A program made the translations under genes and the position numbers. A stretch of DNA of 64,000 nucleotides. Source: Calothrix sp. MO_192.B10. Its GTDB lineage: Bacteria > Cyanobacteriota > Cyanobacteriia > Cyanobacteriales > Nostocaceae. Positions 55,199 to 64,000 of the stretch are shown here, piece after piece (the stretch's first letter is position 1; every line of letters begins with the position of its first letter). The stretch is from assembly GCA_030065055.1 (NCBI GenBank), contig JASJDS010000002.1, forward strand, positions 1-64,000, written 5' to 3'. The notes beneath the pieces are model-generated. The model worked only from the letters and a program-made list of their open reading frames with translations. It searched no databases and was not told the DNA's origin.

Positions 55199-55522
55199 TG
55201 CAAAAAAAAGTAGGTGATAACTGTAATATCTGATGGGGCAATTTTCGTAAACTGCACCATTCGCGAACCAGTGACCATTGGTTGTGGTTGTCATTTAGAA
55301 AATAGTTTCATCGGTCCTTACAGTAGCATTGCGGATGGAGTAACTTTAATCGACGCAGACATAGAACATAGCGTTATTTTACAAGATGCAAAAGTCATCG
55401 GTATTCAACAGCGAATTGTGGATAATGTTATCGGACAACGGGCTCAGTTTAAAGTCGCGCCCCAATGTCCTAAAGCTTTACCTTTTCTGATTGGCGATGA
55501 TTCACAAATCGAACTAGTTTGA
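55199..55522 (+). pseudogene. Remnant of a sugar-phosphate nucleotidyltransferase (C-terminal beta-helix)
   Basis: A 102-residue frame starting at GTG 55214 reads CTIREPVTIGCGCHLENSFI and GPYSSIADGVTLIDADIEHS, then ends FLIGDDSQIEL. This is the C-terminal left-handed beta-helix of long RmlA-type nucleotidyltransferases. The catalytic nucleotidyl domain is absent. Just upstream another frame from ATG 55199 reads KVGDNCNI before a stop, fitting the same helix with a frame break. So this looks like a decayed 3' part, although a free-standing beta-helix protein is possible. Confidence 0.6.
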
Positions 55523-55545
55523 TTGGACTATTATTGGAGAAATTA

Positions 55546-56682
55546 ATGTCAACAGCTATTCCTTTTAATCGCCCAGTAACTGTGGGGAAAGAATTCGCAT
55601 ACATCCAAGAGACCATTGAAAATATGGATCTTTCTGGAGATGGTGCCATTACTAAGAAATGTCATAGTCTACTAGAAGATATTCTACAAATCCCAAAAGT
55701 ATTACTGACTACTTCCTGCACCCATGCTTTGGAAATGGCTGCATTATTATTAAATATGCAACCGGGAGATGAAGTAATTGTTCCTTCTTTTACTTTCGTT
55801 TCTACTATCAATGCTTTTGCTTTGCGGGGTGTACGTCCCATATTTGCCGATATTCGTCCAGATACCCTCAACCTAGATGAATCCAAACTCGAAAAACTGA
55901 TTACTCCCCAAACTAAAGCAATTTTACCTGTACACTATGCAGGTGTTGGGTGTGAAATGGACACAATCATGGATATTGCTGGACGTTATGGTATACCAGT
56001 AGTTGAAGATAATGCTCATGGATTATTTGCTAAATATAAAGGTAAGTATCTAGGTACTTTCGGCTGTTTAGCAACCCAAAGTTTCCATGAAACCAAGAAT
56101 TTCACCTGTGGCGAAGGGGGAGCTTTATTAATCAATGACCCCTATTATATAGAACGGGCAGAAATTATCCGTGAAAAAGGGACTAACCGCAGTCGTTTTT
56201 ATCGCGGTCAGGTAGATAAATATACTTGGGTAGACATTGGTTCTAGTTACTTACCCTCAGGTATACTTGCAGCCTTTTTATATGCTCAAATTGAAGCTCG
56301 GCAACAGATTCAAAGCAAACGACAGCAAATTTGGGAATATTATTACAATCATCTTCAAGACTGGGCACAGGAGAAAGATGTACGACTACCGATTGTACCT
56401 TCCGAATGTGAGCAAGCATACCATATGTTCTATATGCTCATGCCCTCACTAGAAAAGCGTCAGGCTCTCATCGAACATTTACGTTCCCAAGGAATTAGTA
56501 GTGTTTTTCACTATTTACCCTTGCACCTATCTCAAATGGGGCGGAAGTTTGGTGGTTCAGAAGGAGATTGTCCAGTTACTGAAAGTGTGAGCGATCGCTT
56601 ACTCCGTTTACCCTTTTACAATAATTTGACCGAAGAAGACTTGGCAAGAATTATAGCTGCCATCAAAGACTTTGATACATAA
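55546..56682 (+). CDS. wecE: dTDP-4-amino-4,6-dideoxygalactose transaminase (WecE/RffA-like)
   Basis: This protein of about 378 residues is a DegT/DnrJ/EryC1 PLP aminotransferase. The start IPFNRPVTVGKEFAYIQETI and NMDLSGDGAITKKCHSLLED match WecE/RffA, which makes dTDP-4-amino-4,6-dideoxy-D-galactose from the 4-keto sugar. PLP residues include SCTHALEMAALLLNMQPGDE, VVEDNAHG and the Schiff-base Lys in SFHETKNFTCGEGGAL. GGAGA before the ATG at 55546 fixes the start. It implies a 4-amino-6-deoxy sugar in the polysaccharide. Confidence 0.9.
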   Translation: MSTAIPFNRPVTVGKEFAYIQETIENMDLSGDGAITKKCHSLLEDILQIPKVLLTTSCTHALEMAALLLNMQPGDEVIVPSFTFVSTINAFALRGVRPIFADIRPDTLNLDESKLEKLITPQTKAILPVHYAGVGCEMDTIMDIAGRYGIPVVEDNAHGLFAKYKGKYLGTFGCLATQSFHETKNFTCGEGGALLINDPYYIERAEIIREKGTNRSRFYRGQVDKYTWVDIGSSYLPSGILAAFLYAQIEARQQIQSKRQQIWEYYYNHLQDWAQEKDVRLPIVPSECEQAYHMFYMLMPSLEKRQALIEHLRSQGISSVFHYLPLHLSQMGRKFGGSEGDCPVTESVSDRLLRLPFYNNLTEEDLARIIAAIKDFDT

Positions 56683-56721
56683 GTCTAATGTTTATCTACA
56701 TAAGAACAAGAGGTATAAGCT

Positions 56722-57828
56722 TTGGTAACAGAACGATATAAATCATGGTTAGGATATGCAGCTGGGTGGTGTCAGTATGCATATCTGCGTACCATTCTCC
56801 GGACTACAGCCCGTTGGTCACCACTAAAAGATCCAGCAGAAGGCTACACGGTCATTATAGGCGTACCGTGGCAGTTGTGGGAACTGATTGATATACCACT
56901 TCTGTCACTACAGCGTGCTAACATATCTAGCTGCCGGGAAGTGATTCTCGCAGTGGATACTACAGAAGCTCAACTGCAAAAAAAGTATGGAGCAGATGGC
57001 ATTGCCAGAACTCTAGAAAATTATGCTAATTTACAACCTCGTTTGCTCTACTACAACAGGTGGCAGCAAAACGTTTGTGGGGTATTACGCTGGAACTGGA
57101 TCGATTGCTGGCTAACTTGGGTGATTGGGTTGTCAGCAACTAAGACTCGCTTTGCACTTCTGCATGACTTTGATGCGGTGGTAATCGATCCAGAATTTTG
57201 CCAGAAACATTTTAACCTGATTGCAGAAACTGATAGTGCCTTCGTCGGCGTGCAGATAGACAAAGCTTTCGATTCCTATCAAGGAGCCAAAATTTTTAGA
57301 ACCATAGAACTAATGCTCGATGCATCCTTAGTGCGATCGCAGTTTGCCCCGGTTGATTTGTTCAATCGCCCTCGTATGCTTGGTAAAGCTCGCATTTTGT
57401 GCGATATTCTTCGTGATATCCAACTCCGTGTTCCTCAACAAAAAAGGCTGTTCCACAAACTAAAAGAAGACCAGATTGTGCATCCCTCCCAGGTAGTTAG
57501 TCAGTGGCATCAACTCCGTAAAGCCGCAGGCAGATTCACACCAATTGGTTATTGTCCCTTGTTAGTGGTACCATACTTTCGCCATATCAAAGGAGATTCA
57601 ACATCTCTAATCCGTTTGACTGAAAACCTCCAAGCCGGAAATATGGTAATTGAATTTGAGGGCAGTAGCCTAGATTTAAGCAGACTAAACCCAGTGGGAC
57701 GTGAGTGGATCGCCAAACAAATTGAGCGACTGGATATTTACTTTTCTGGAACTGTAACAGACATCGTCAAGATTTACTGCGATCAGATTCGGGTACACAA
57801 TTCTAATTCTATGGTAAGTCTTTCCTGA
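56722..57828 (+). CDS. Putative GT-A-like glycosyltransferase, unknown family
   Basis: This 368-residue protein is not matched to a known family by eye. It has VILAVDTTEAQLQKKYGADG and the acidic motif RFALLHDFDAVVIDPEFCQK near 140-160, a D-x-D-type pattern as in GT-A enzymes. EGYTVIIGVPWQLWELIDIP precedes it. No membrane helix is present. The start is TTG 56722 with AAGAGG upstream. It lies tight between wecE and a GT4 gene, which supports a sugar-transfer role. Confidence 0.6.
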   Translation: MVTERYKSWLGYAAGWCQYAYLRTILRTTARWSPLKDPAEGYTVIIGVPWQLWELIDIPLLSLQRANISSCREVILAVDTTEAQLQKKYGADGIARTLENYANLQPRLLYYNRWQQNVCGVLRWNWIDCWLTWVIGLSATKTRFALLHDFDAVVIDPEFCQKHFNLIAETDSAFVGVQIDKAFDSYQGAKIFRTIELMLDASLVRSQFAPVDLFNRPRMLGKARILCDILRDIQLRVPQQKRLFHKLKEDQIVHPSQVVSQWHQLRKAAGRFTPIGYCPLLVVPYFRHIKGDSTSLIRLTENLQAGNMVIEFEGSSLDLSRLNPVGREWIAKQIERLDIYFSGTVTDIVKIYCDQIRVHNSNSMVSLS

Positions 57829-57895
57829 AACTGCCACCCAATCACCCAATTTTTTTAACACTATTTAAAGCAAATTAATTATAGATTAGCTAACT

Positions 57896-59011
57896 ATGGG
57901 TAAAGAATCATCTCATATTGCTATTTATCTGCATTCCATTTTCAATGGTGGAGTTGATCGGATAATGGTTAACTTAAGTCGTGGTTTCATTGAACGTGGT
58001 ATTAAGGTAGACTTGGTAGTTGATTCTCCTGGACTTCTTCATCTATGGGATTGGCCACCAGAAGTTCGAATTGTAGACCTAAAAGCTTCTAAGAACATAC
58101 TCCCAAGATTCTCCAAATTAGTTGATTATCTACGTCAGGAGAAACCTACGGCTTTACTAGCAGGTAACCACTACTCCAACGAAATAGCAGTATTAGCTAA
58201 ACTAATGGTTGGGATATCTACAAAGATAGTGGTAGTTGAGCAAATTTCTGTTTCTACGGAAGCAAATAGCAAACCTATATTCAATTTAAGGCATTGGACT
58301 CCTCTTTTTATAAAGTTTTTATATCCTAGAGCAGATGGAATTGTCGTAGCTTCTCAAGGTGTAGCTAAGGACTTAGTTAATGTAACTGGATTATCTAAAG
58401 AAAGATTCCGGGTAATTTATAACCCGGTATTGAGCCCAGTAATTTGGGAAAAAGCCAAAGAGCCCATCGATCATCCCTGGTTTACTCCAGGAGATGTGCC
58501 AGTAATTATGGCTGCGGGGAGATTGGAAAAGCAAAAAGACTTCCCAACCCTAATTAAAGCTTTTGCTCAAGTCCGACGATTACAACCAGTTCGACTAGTA
58601 ATTTTCGGAGGAGGCTCCCAAAAGCCTCAGCTTCAGGAACTAGTACGTGAATTAAGTTTAGAAAATGATGTATCTTTTCCTGGTTTTGTAAAAAATCCAT
58701 ATGCTTATGTAACCAAATCAGCCCTGTTAGCATCATCCTCAGCTTGGGAAGGATTGCCGACTTTTTTGATCGAAACTATGGCTTTGGGAATTCCTATAGT
58801 TTCTACTAACTGTCCAAGTGGACCAGCAGAGATATTAGATAATGGTAAGTATGGCGAACTTGTTCCTGTTGGTGACTCAAAAGCCCTGGCAGAGGGAATT
58901 GTAAAAGTTTTGTCTGGTCAATCAAAGTCTGTTGTTCCAAGTTGGCTTGAGCAATTCACCATCCAAAATGCAGTTCAAAAATATCTTGATGTTATGGGTA
59001 TACAGGAGTAG
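57896..59011 (+). CDS. GT4-family glycosyltransferase
   Basis: This 371-residue GT-B enzyme has an N-terminal SIFNGGVDRIMVNLSRGFIE (acceptor-side glycine loop) and the C-terminal GT4 motifs IMAAGRLEKQKDFPTLIKAF and the E-x7-E in WEGLPTFLIETMALGIPIVS. It is of the type that adds N-acetylgalactosamine or related sugars, but the true donor is not known. A 283-base AT-rich gap with no gene follows. Confidence 0.9.
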   Translation: MGKESSHIAIYLHSIFNGGVDRIMVNLSRGFIERGIKVDLVVDSPGLLHLWDWPPEVRIVDLKASKNILPRFSKLVDYLRQEKPTALLAGNHYSNEIAVLAKLMVGISTKIVVVEQISVSTEANSKPIFNLRHWTPLFIKFLYPRADGIVVASQGVAKDLVNVTGLSKERFRVIYNPVLSPVIWEKAKEPIDHPWFTPGDVPVIMAAGRLEKQKDFPTLIKAFAQVRRLQPVRLVIFGGGSQKPQLQELVRELSLENDVSFPGFVKNPYAYVTKSALLASSSAWEGLPTFLIETMALGIPIVSTNCPSGPAEILDNGKYGELVPVGDSKALAEGIVKVLSGQSKSVVPSWLEQFTIQNAVQKYLDVMGIQE

Positions 59012-59294
59012 TATTTAATTTTTAAAAATAAATGAACTAAGAATTTATCGTAAAAAGGTTTAATTGTCAGTATACATAGCAAGAATCAAGTGTGATTCCT
59101 ATATCTGCTTATTTGATAAACAAATGAATCTTACTATTTTCAAACTGCCTACTTTTTTTACAGGAGTAATATATGCTAGAAAAGCTTGTTTTTTTGTATG
59201 TATTTTTTTTTAATATCAAAAAACGAGAGATTATATACTTATTTTTATACTAAGTATTGCTGACTCGTAACAAGTTAATAGATTTGTACAATTT

Positions 59295-60572
59295 ATGAAA
59301 ACTATCAAAATCAAAAACTTATTGCAGCATATAGGCAAACGCCAGATGCGTAATGTGGTCAATCTGAGTTTAGGCAGACCCTTGAGGATGTCTAATTTTA
59401 AATCCATGACATTAGATTGGGATGATGTTAAAATTGCTAATGAATGGTTGTCTAGTGGTTTGTCCTGGGAAGATGCAAAAGTAGTTTCACAGTATGAGAC
59501 AGAATTTTCCCAGTGGAATGGTTCCAAATATGCTTTTGCATTTATGGCCGCAAGGGTGGCACTCAGTGCCTGTATTTATTCCCTGGATTTACAGCCAGGA
59601 GATGAGGTCATCTTGCCTGGTTATACTTGTGTTGTCGTTCCTAATGCTTTTAAATGGGCTGGTGTAAAAACCGTATATTGCGATATTGAATTAGATACCT
59701 ATGGACTGGATGTTAACCAGATAGAGAACAAAATTACTTCCAAAACCCGCGCTATTTTATTGCACCATCTTTATGGGATAGTTTGCCGAGATTATGAAGC
59801 TATTTTAGATTTGGCAAAACGCCGTGGTTTAAAAGTAATTGAAGATTGTGCTCATTCTACAGGTGCTGAGTATCGAGGACGTAAGGTGGGTAACTTTGGT
59901 GATGTTGCCATTTACAGCAGTGAAAGATCTAAGGTCTTTAACACCATTCAGGGGGGTGTTGCTGTTACCAATGACGATGTATTGAGTCAAAGACTTAAAG
60001 AATACTATGAAAAAGCTCCCTATCCTGATAAATTATTGATTGATAAGCAGTTAAATAATGTATTACTTGAGTTTTATCAGTTTAAACATCCTCAGTCTTG
60101 GTGGCTAGGAGATGTATACTACGCTTTTAATTCCCACAACAAAATCTTTAGTACTACTTGGCAAGAAGAACAAGGCATTCGTCCTACTTACTATGGTCAA
60201 AAAATGCCAGCACCAATTGCGGCTCTTGGACTCAATCAACTCAAAAAAATTGACTATTACAGTAAATGTAGGCGGGAAATTTCTAAGACTTGGGAACAGT
60301 GGTGCCAGGAAAATGGCTATAAGAAACCACTTGTGATTGATGGTTCCGCTCCAGTTTATCTATTTTATCCAGTCCTAGTTGAACCAGAAATTAAGCGAGA
60401 GGTAAAATGGTGGGGATTTAAAAACTTTAATGTTAGTGTTGGTGATTGGTTTAATACTCACATATATCCCGTACCAGAAAGGATACCAGGATGTAAAAAT
60501 GCAGATATTGCAGTCCAGCAGTGCATTAATTTTCCTACTTTAAACCAGATGTGTAAATTTCCCGACCTTTGA
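59295..60572 (+). CDS. DegT/DnrJ/EryC1-family aminotransferase, divergent
   Basis: This 425-residue PLP aminotransferase has LDLQPGDEVILPGYTCVVVP, VIEDCAHSTGAEYRGRKVGN and a Lys in IYSSERSKVFNTIQGGVAVT, which has the same spacing from the Ser as the Schiff-base Lys of the family. The N-terminal 45 residues (IGKRQMRNVVNLSLGRPLRM) are unlike WecE. It likely aminates a second keto sugar, or it is a remote relative with another role. It is preceded by about 280 AT-rich bases and so may have its own promoter. Confidence 0.85.
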   Translation: MKTIKIKNLLQHIGKRQMRNVVNLSLGRPLRMSNFKSMTLDWDDVKIANEWLSSGLSWEDAKVVSQYETEFSQWNGSKYAFAFMAARVALSACIYSLDLQPGDEVILPGYTCVVVPNAFKWAGVKTVYCDIELDTYGLDVNQIENKITSKTRAILLHHLYGIVCRDYEAILDLAKRRGLKVIEDCAHSTGAEYRGRKVGNFGDVAIYSSERSKVFNTIQGGVAVTNDDVLSQRLKEYYEKAPYPDKLLIDKQLNNVLLEFYQFKHPQSWWLGDVYYAFNSHNKIFSTTWQEEQGIRPTYYGQKMPAPIAALGLNQLKKIDYYSKCRREISKTWEQWCQENGYKKPLVIDGSAPVYLFYPVLVEPEIKREVKWWGFKNFNVSVGDWFNTHIYPVPERIPGCKNADIAVQQCINFPTLNQMCKFPDL

Positions 60573-61102
60573 TGTAAGTACTTGGATCAAATTAATTTGG
60601 GTGTGGCTCTTCTGGGAAGACGAAAATAACAATTGCTTTATACGGCTATAACCCTTTCTATGTCTAAAATTATGTTGTCTAACCTAATTGCGTAGAATTA
60701 AGCGATTCTCTAAAGAGACGCTACGCGGTAAGCGAAGCTATGCCGTAGGCTTTACGCTAAAAATTAAACGTAAAAACCTTTTTTCAACCTGTGACACAAT
60801 GTTACAAAAAGATATGATTTTGTTTTTGAGATTTGAACGAAAATATTTTTAGAATGACTGAAGCTTGTAATTTTTGCCCCGTATGAATTTTAGGCTTTAT
60901 GCCAAGGTTAAATTTTTCTTTCTAAAAGAGCCGCACCCAATTAATTTAGCATCTTGTTTGGTTAGGAAATAGGAAAAAGGGAAGGAGGAACAATTGCAAA
61001 CTATTTCCCATAAGCTGTCGCGTATTTAATTTGCATAATTCAAAAAGCCAAAAGTTTTACCAACACTTAGTTTCATTCTTTTAACTTTTGACTTGCTTAG
61101 AT
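60573..61102. other. Gap with a palindromic repeat, no gene
   Basis: A repeat at about 60683-60770 has GCTACGCGGTAAGCGAAGCT and CCGTAGGCTTTACGC, related to the family at 2357-2566 and 16389-16476. The rest is AT-rich. No credible open frame was seen. It may split the cluster into two transcripts. Confidence 0.55.
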
Positions 61103-61741
61103 ATGTGCCAAGGACAAATAAATTTCATGAATCAGCTAGGATTACCGAGGATGCAAATATTAGCTGTCATCGTAAACAACCAGTGGAAGCCAGGAATTGG
61201 CGATCCTAGCTTCATCGGCTGGTTTACTTTTACTGCATATTTTCTTGCCTCTGCTTGTTGCTTTTTCTATGCCCTGCGTACTCGTCGCTTATCTTCCAGG
61301 AATAGATACAATCAGCATAGTTTACTATGGTGGAGCTTGGTGATAGCCTTACTGCTACTAGGTCTTAATAAACAATTAGATCTACAGTCCTGGTTGATGA
61401 TGACTGGTAAAGAATTTGCCAGAACTCAAGGCTGGTATCAGCAGCGTCTGACTATTCATATGTGGCTGATTACCGGTATAATTACAGCTGTGTTTGCTCT
61501 ATTCTTATTAGCAGCACGGGCAATGCGAAACATTTGGCAAAAGTATTGGCTGGTGCTGTTTGGTGTCATGTTTCTAGCCACATACCTGGTAACACGGGCC
61601 CCTTCATTCCATCACGTTGCTCATATGCTACATTGGCAACGCGAGATTTTTCGTATGAACTGGATTTTAGAACTAGCAGGTATTGTTTGCATCGGGGTGT
61701 CAGCGACGATCAATCTCCGCAAGTCCCTAACGTCTCGTTAG
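61103..61741 (+). CDS. Small polytopic membrane protein, unknown
   Basis: This protein of about 212 residues is predicted to have five membrane helices (near WFTFTAYFLASACCFFYALR, LLWWSLVIALLLLGL, LTIHMWLITGIITAVFALFL, YWLVLFGVMFLATYLV and WILELAGIVCIGVSATI). The conserved-looking start GIGDPSFIGWFTFTAYF and LNKQLDLQSWLMMTGKEFAR suggest a family, but I cannot name it. The frame opens at TTG 61088; ATG 61103 or ATG 61127 are the likely starts. It sits inside the polysaccharide cluster just before a GT4 gene. Confidence 0.6.
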   Translation: MCQGQINFMNQLGLPRMQILAVIVNNQWKPGIGDPSFIGWFTFTAYFLASACCFFYALRTRRLSSRNRYNQHSLLWWSLVIALLLLGLNKQLDLQSWLMMTGKEFARTQGWYQQRLTIHMWLITGIITAVFALFLLAARAMRNIWQKYWLVLFGVMFLATYLVTRAPSFHHVAHMLHWQREIFRMNWILELAGIVCIGVSATINLRKSLTSR

Positions 61742-61804
61742 TAGTATTAAAAAAATAATGACAGCACGACAGCTTAGCTTGGTGTCAAATTTGGAGAAAT
61801 AAAA

Positions 61805-63082
61805 ATGGCTAATAAAAAGTTGAAAGTATTACTTATTGTAGAGCAATGCAATCCGGAAGGTTTTTCCGTTCCTTTAGAAGGTTACAATTACTACAAAGCC
61901 ATTAGTGAAATAGCTGATGTTACCCTAGTTACCCATGGCAGGAATGAAAAAACTATTCAAAAAATAGCTGCTCACAAAGATGTTGTTTATATCCATGAAA
62001 GCAATTTCAGTGGTAAATATCATTCCTTAGTAGAAAAATTAACTTATAGGGGTAGAGTAAATTGGCCTCTATATAATGCCCTTAGTTACCCAATATATGC
62101 AGAATTTAATCACAAGGTTTATCAAAAATTCAAAAATAAAGTGCGTAGGGGAGACTATGATATAGTGCACGCTCTGACTCCTATGATGCCTAGGTATCCA
62201 GTCAAGATAGCTAGAGAATGTAAAAATACTCCTTTTATTCTTGGACCAGTTAATGGAGGCGTTCCTTTCCCATCAGGATTTCAAGAAGTAGCTAAACAAG
62301 AATCGGCTCATTTCAACTTTTTACGAGCTGTTGGTAGATATCTAATTCCTGGATATGTAGACACTTATAAAAAGGCAGATAAAGTACTAGCAGGTTCTAC
62401 TTTTACTTTAAAGTTATTGAAGAGTTTATTTAAATTTTCCGAAGATAACATAGAACTGTTTTATGAGAACGGTATTTCTAGTAATTTTATTAATTATAAA
62501 CCTAAACCCCAACAGTCTGAAAAAATAAACTTACTCTTTGTTGGTAGACTAGTTCCCTACAAAGGAGCAGATATGGTTATAGAAGCCCTTGCTCAATTAG
62601 AACAATCTATCCGCGAGCGAGTACTATTAACCATAGTTGGCGATGGTTCAGAAAAAGCCTCTTTAGAATTAAGAGTAAAAGAACTTAATTTAAGCAATAT
62701 AGTGCAATTTGCAGGCTGGGTTCCTCAACATAAGACAGTTGAATATTATCGTCGGGCAGATATCTTCTGTTTCCCTTCTGTCCGCGAATTTGGTGGAGCG
62801 GTGGTATTAGAAGCTATGGCTTGTGGACTACCATGTATCGTTGTTAACAATGGTGGCATTGGAGAATATGTAACAGAAAAAACTGGTTTTAGTATCGAGC
62901 CAATTTCTAAAGAATACGTTATAAAAGAAGTATCTGACAAGATAAGTATTCTTGCAAAGAATCAAAAAATAATTACGGAAATGTCAACCCAAGCTGTTGA
63001 GAGAATCAAAGAATTTGAATGGGGTAATAAAGCAAATCAAATAATTAATTTATATCAAGATATGCTTAGTAAATATAAATGA
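61805..63082 (+). CDS. GT4-family glycosyltransferase
   Basis: This 425-residue GT-B enzyme has DYDIVHALTPMMPRYPVKIA, then FILGPVNGGVPFPSGFQEVA in the N-terminal half, and INLLFVGRLVPYKGADMVIE with the E-x7-E-type REFGGAVVLEAMACGLPCIV in the C-terminal half. GGAGAAA precedes the ATG. The acceptor-binding half resembles transferases that act on lipid-linked oligosaccharides. It is followed by a further sulfotransferase gene after about 110 bases. Confidence 0.9.
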   Translation: MANKKLKVLLIVEQCNPEGFSVPLEGYNYYKAISEIADVTLVTHGRNEKTIQKIAAHKDVVYIHESNFSGKYHSLVEKLTYRGRVNWPLYNALSYPIYAEFNHKVYQKFKNKVRRGDYDIVHALTPMMPRYPVKIARECKNTPFILGPVNGGVPFPSGFQEVAKQESAHFNFLRAVGRYLIPGYVDTYKKADKVLAGSTFTLKLLKSLFKFSEDNIELFYENGISSNFINYKPKPQQSEKINLLFVGRLVPYKGADMVIEALAQLEQSIRERVLLTIVGDGSEKASLELRVKELNLSNIVQFAGWVPQHKTVEYYRRADIFCFPSVREFGGAVVLEAMACGLPCIVVNNGGIGEYVTEKTGFSIEPISKEYVIKEVSDKISILAKNQKIITEMSTQAVERIKEFEWGNKANQIINLYQDMLSKYK

Positions 63083-63191
63083 TACTAAGAATAGTTTTGG
63101 TGAGAGAGCTATAAAATTAATTCACTAGCAATAAATATTCATTCTCTAAGAGAATTACAATTTTGAAATTCTATAATATATAGACTAATTA

Positions 63192-64000
63192 ATGATGACA
63201 AATAAACAAAATGTTCGTTTAGATCCCGTATTCGTAATTGGCTATAGCAGATCGGGAACAACCATGCTACGTCTAATGCTCAATAGACATCCAGATCTGT
63301 TCATACCGAAAGAATCTGAATATTTTCAAAAAGTTCCGAGACAATATCGCGATCGAATTCACCAAGTGAAAGATATCGATCGCATACTCAAAACCCTCCC
63401 CAATTATTATGATTCTATTTTAAATGAAGAACAGTTTAGAGAGTTATTGAAACAGAATCTACCAGGTGATAACAGAATACTACTAGCTTGTTTATATCAA
63501 GCTTGTGCAGCTTCTATGGGTAAAAATGATGTGCGTTGGGGAGAAAAAAAGCCTCAGAATTGGCAGTTTGTTTATCGATTACGAAGCTGGTATCCACAAG
63601 CTCAGTTTGTGAATATTATTCGCGATCCAAGGGATGTAATTACATCTATGGAGAGGTCATTATCTGAAATAGTACCACTCCGGACGATTTTTCCTGCACA
63701 TATAATCCTTGCATGGCAATGGCAATTTGTTTTTAAAACTATGATTCAACAGGAAAAAGCATTGGGAAATCAACGTTATTTAAAACTGAGATATGAAGAT
63801 TTAGTATCAGAATCAATTACTCATCTAACTACAATTTGTGAATTTTTGAGTTTATCAACAAACTTTGTTAATGATATGCTTAATTTCAATGAAGATGCTC
63901 GCGATCCCAAAATAGGTGATGGTGGTCAGCATATGTTAGGTACAAAGAACAAATTAAATGTGCAAAGCATTGGTAATTTTAAGAAATTTTTGAGTAAGCA
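63192..64000 (+). CDS. Sulfotransferase (fourth), cut by the window end
   Basis: The frame is open from ATG 63192 to the last base, giving the first 269 residues. It starts with DPVFVIGYSRSGTTMLRLML (5'-phosphosulfate loop) and NRHPDLFIPKESEYFQ, then FVNIIRDPRDVITSMERSLS (3'-phosphate region) and YLKLRYEDLVSESITHL. This fits the Sulfotransfer_3 type. The usual length of about 280 to 330 residues means that a short C-terminal part lies beyond the window. The double ATG (63192 and 63195) leaves the start uncertain by one residue. Confidence 0.85.
   Translation, partial: MMTNKQNVRLDPVFVIGYSRSGTTMLRLMLNRHPDLFIPKESEYFQKVPRQYRDRIHQVKDIDRILKTLPNYYDSILNEEQFRELLKQNLPGDNRILLACLYQACAASMGKNDVRWGEKKPQNWQFVYRLRSWYPQAQFVNIIRDPRDVITSMERSLSEIVPLRTIFPAHIILAWQWQFVFKTMIQQEKALGNQRYLKLRYEDLVSESITHLTTICEFLSLSTNFVNDMLNFNEDARDPKIGDGGQHMLGTKNKLNVQSIGNFKKFLSK

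Noticed and set aside
1-64000. tRNA or rRNA genes
   Set aside because: I scanned the gaps for cloverleaf-like arms and the GTTCRA loop and found no convincing candidate; a dedicated tRNA search would be needed to be sure.

Overview
The window looks like the chromosome of a filamentous, probably heterocyst-forming, cyanobacterium. HIP1 octamers (GCGATCGC) are scattered through most genes. The gaps hold heptameric and octameric short tandem repeats, palindromic repeats and small elements with terminal inverted repeats (MITE-like) of the kind common in Nostocales. The gene families (DUF4112, DUF4351/Rpn, Uma2, NACHT-FGE, RelN-like antitoxin, large exopolysaccharide clusters) fit the same group. 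I saw no rRNA, tRNA, CRISPR array, integrase or intact transposase gene.

Region 1 (1-23.6 kb) is accessory in character. It starts with proB and an Rpn-type nuclease gene on the minus strand. A set of secreted or redox-type enzymes follows: an ABM-fold monooxygenase, a Tat lipoprotein amidohydrolase, a membrane-anchored tyrosinase, an NTF2-like protein, an AhpD-like protein, a DJ-1/PfpI protein, an AGE-type epimerase and a nitroreductase. Interleaved with these is a partner-switching module: two STAS anti-anti-sigma proteins, an RsbW-like kinase and a membrane RsbU-like phosphatase with HAMP. The glycogen debranching gene glgX sits just before the second STAS gene. DUF4112, an alpha/beta hydrolase, two Uma2-type proteins and an orphan antitoxin close the region. 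The gaps are filled with repeats, including one MITE copy split by another element that itself carries an intact copy.

Region 2 (23.8-43.2 kb) opens with a 1081-residue membrane NACHT NTPase on the minus strand, with HEAT repeats on both sides of the membrane and a C-terminal formylglycine-generating-enzyme-like domain. The glycine cleavage genes gcvT, gcvH and gcvP follow. After gcvP comes a scar: an RTX-type calcium-binding protein gene lies between the true gcvP 3' end and a degenerate second copy of that 3' end, and a 30-bp relic of the nearby RelE-type toxin gene lies between gcvP and the RTX gene. A Phd/RelE module, two small unknown genes, mltA, a CPA2 antiporter with a universal-stress domain, htpX, a small helical protein and aspS complete the region.

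Region 3 (43.2-64 kb) starts with about 1.1 kb of AT-rich DNA without genes. It then holds a long one-strand exopolysaccharide cluster: a small zinc-ribbon-like protein, Wzx-type flippase, Wzy-type polymerase, five recognisable glycosyltransferases and one probable one, a hexapeptide acetyltransferase, a remnant nucleotidyltransferase, two DegT-type aminotransferases, a small membrane protein and four sulfotransferase genes. One sulfotransferase gene carries a one-base frameshift and one runs off the window. Together they predict a sulfated, amino-sugar-containing polysaccharide made by a Wzx/Wzy route. The export proteins (Wza/Wzc type) and the priming transferase are not in this window.
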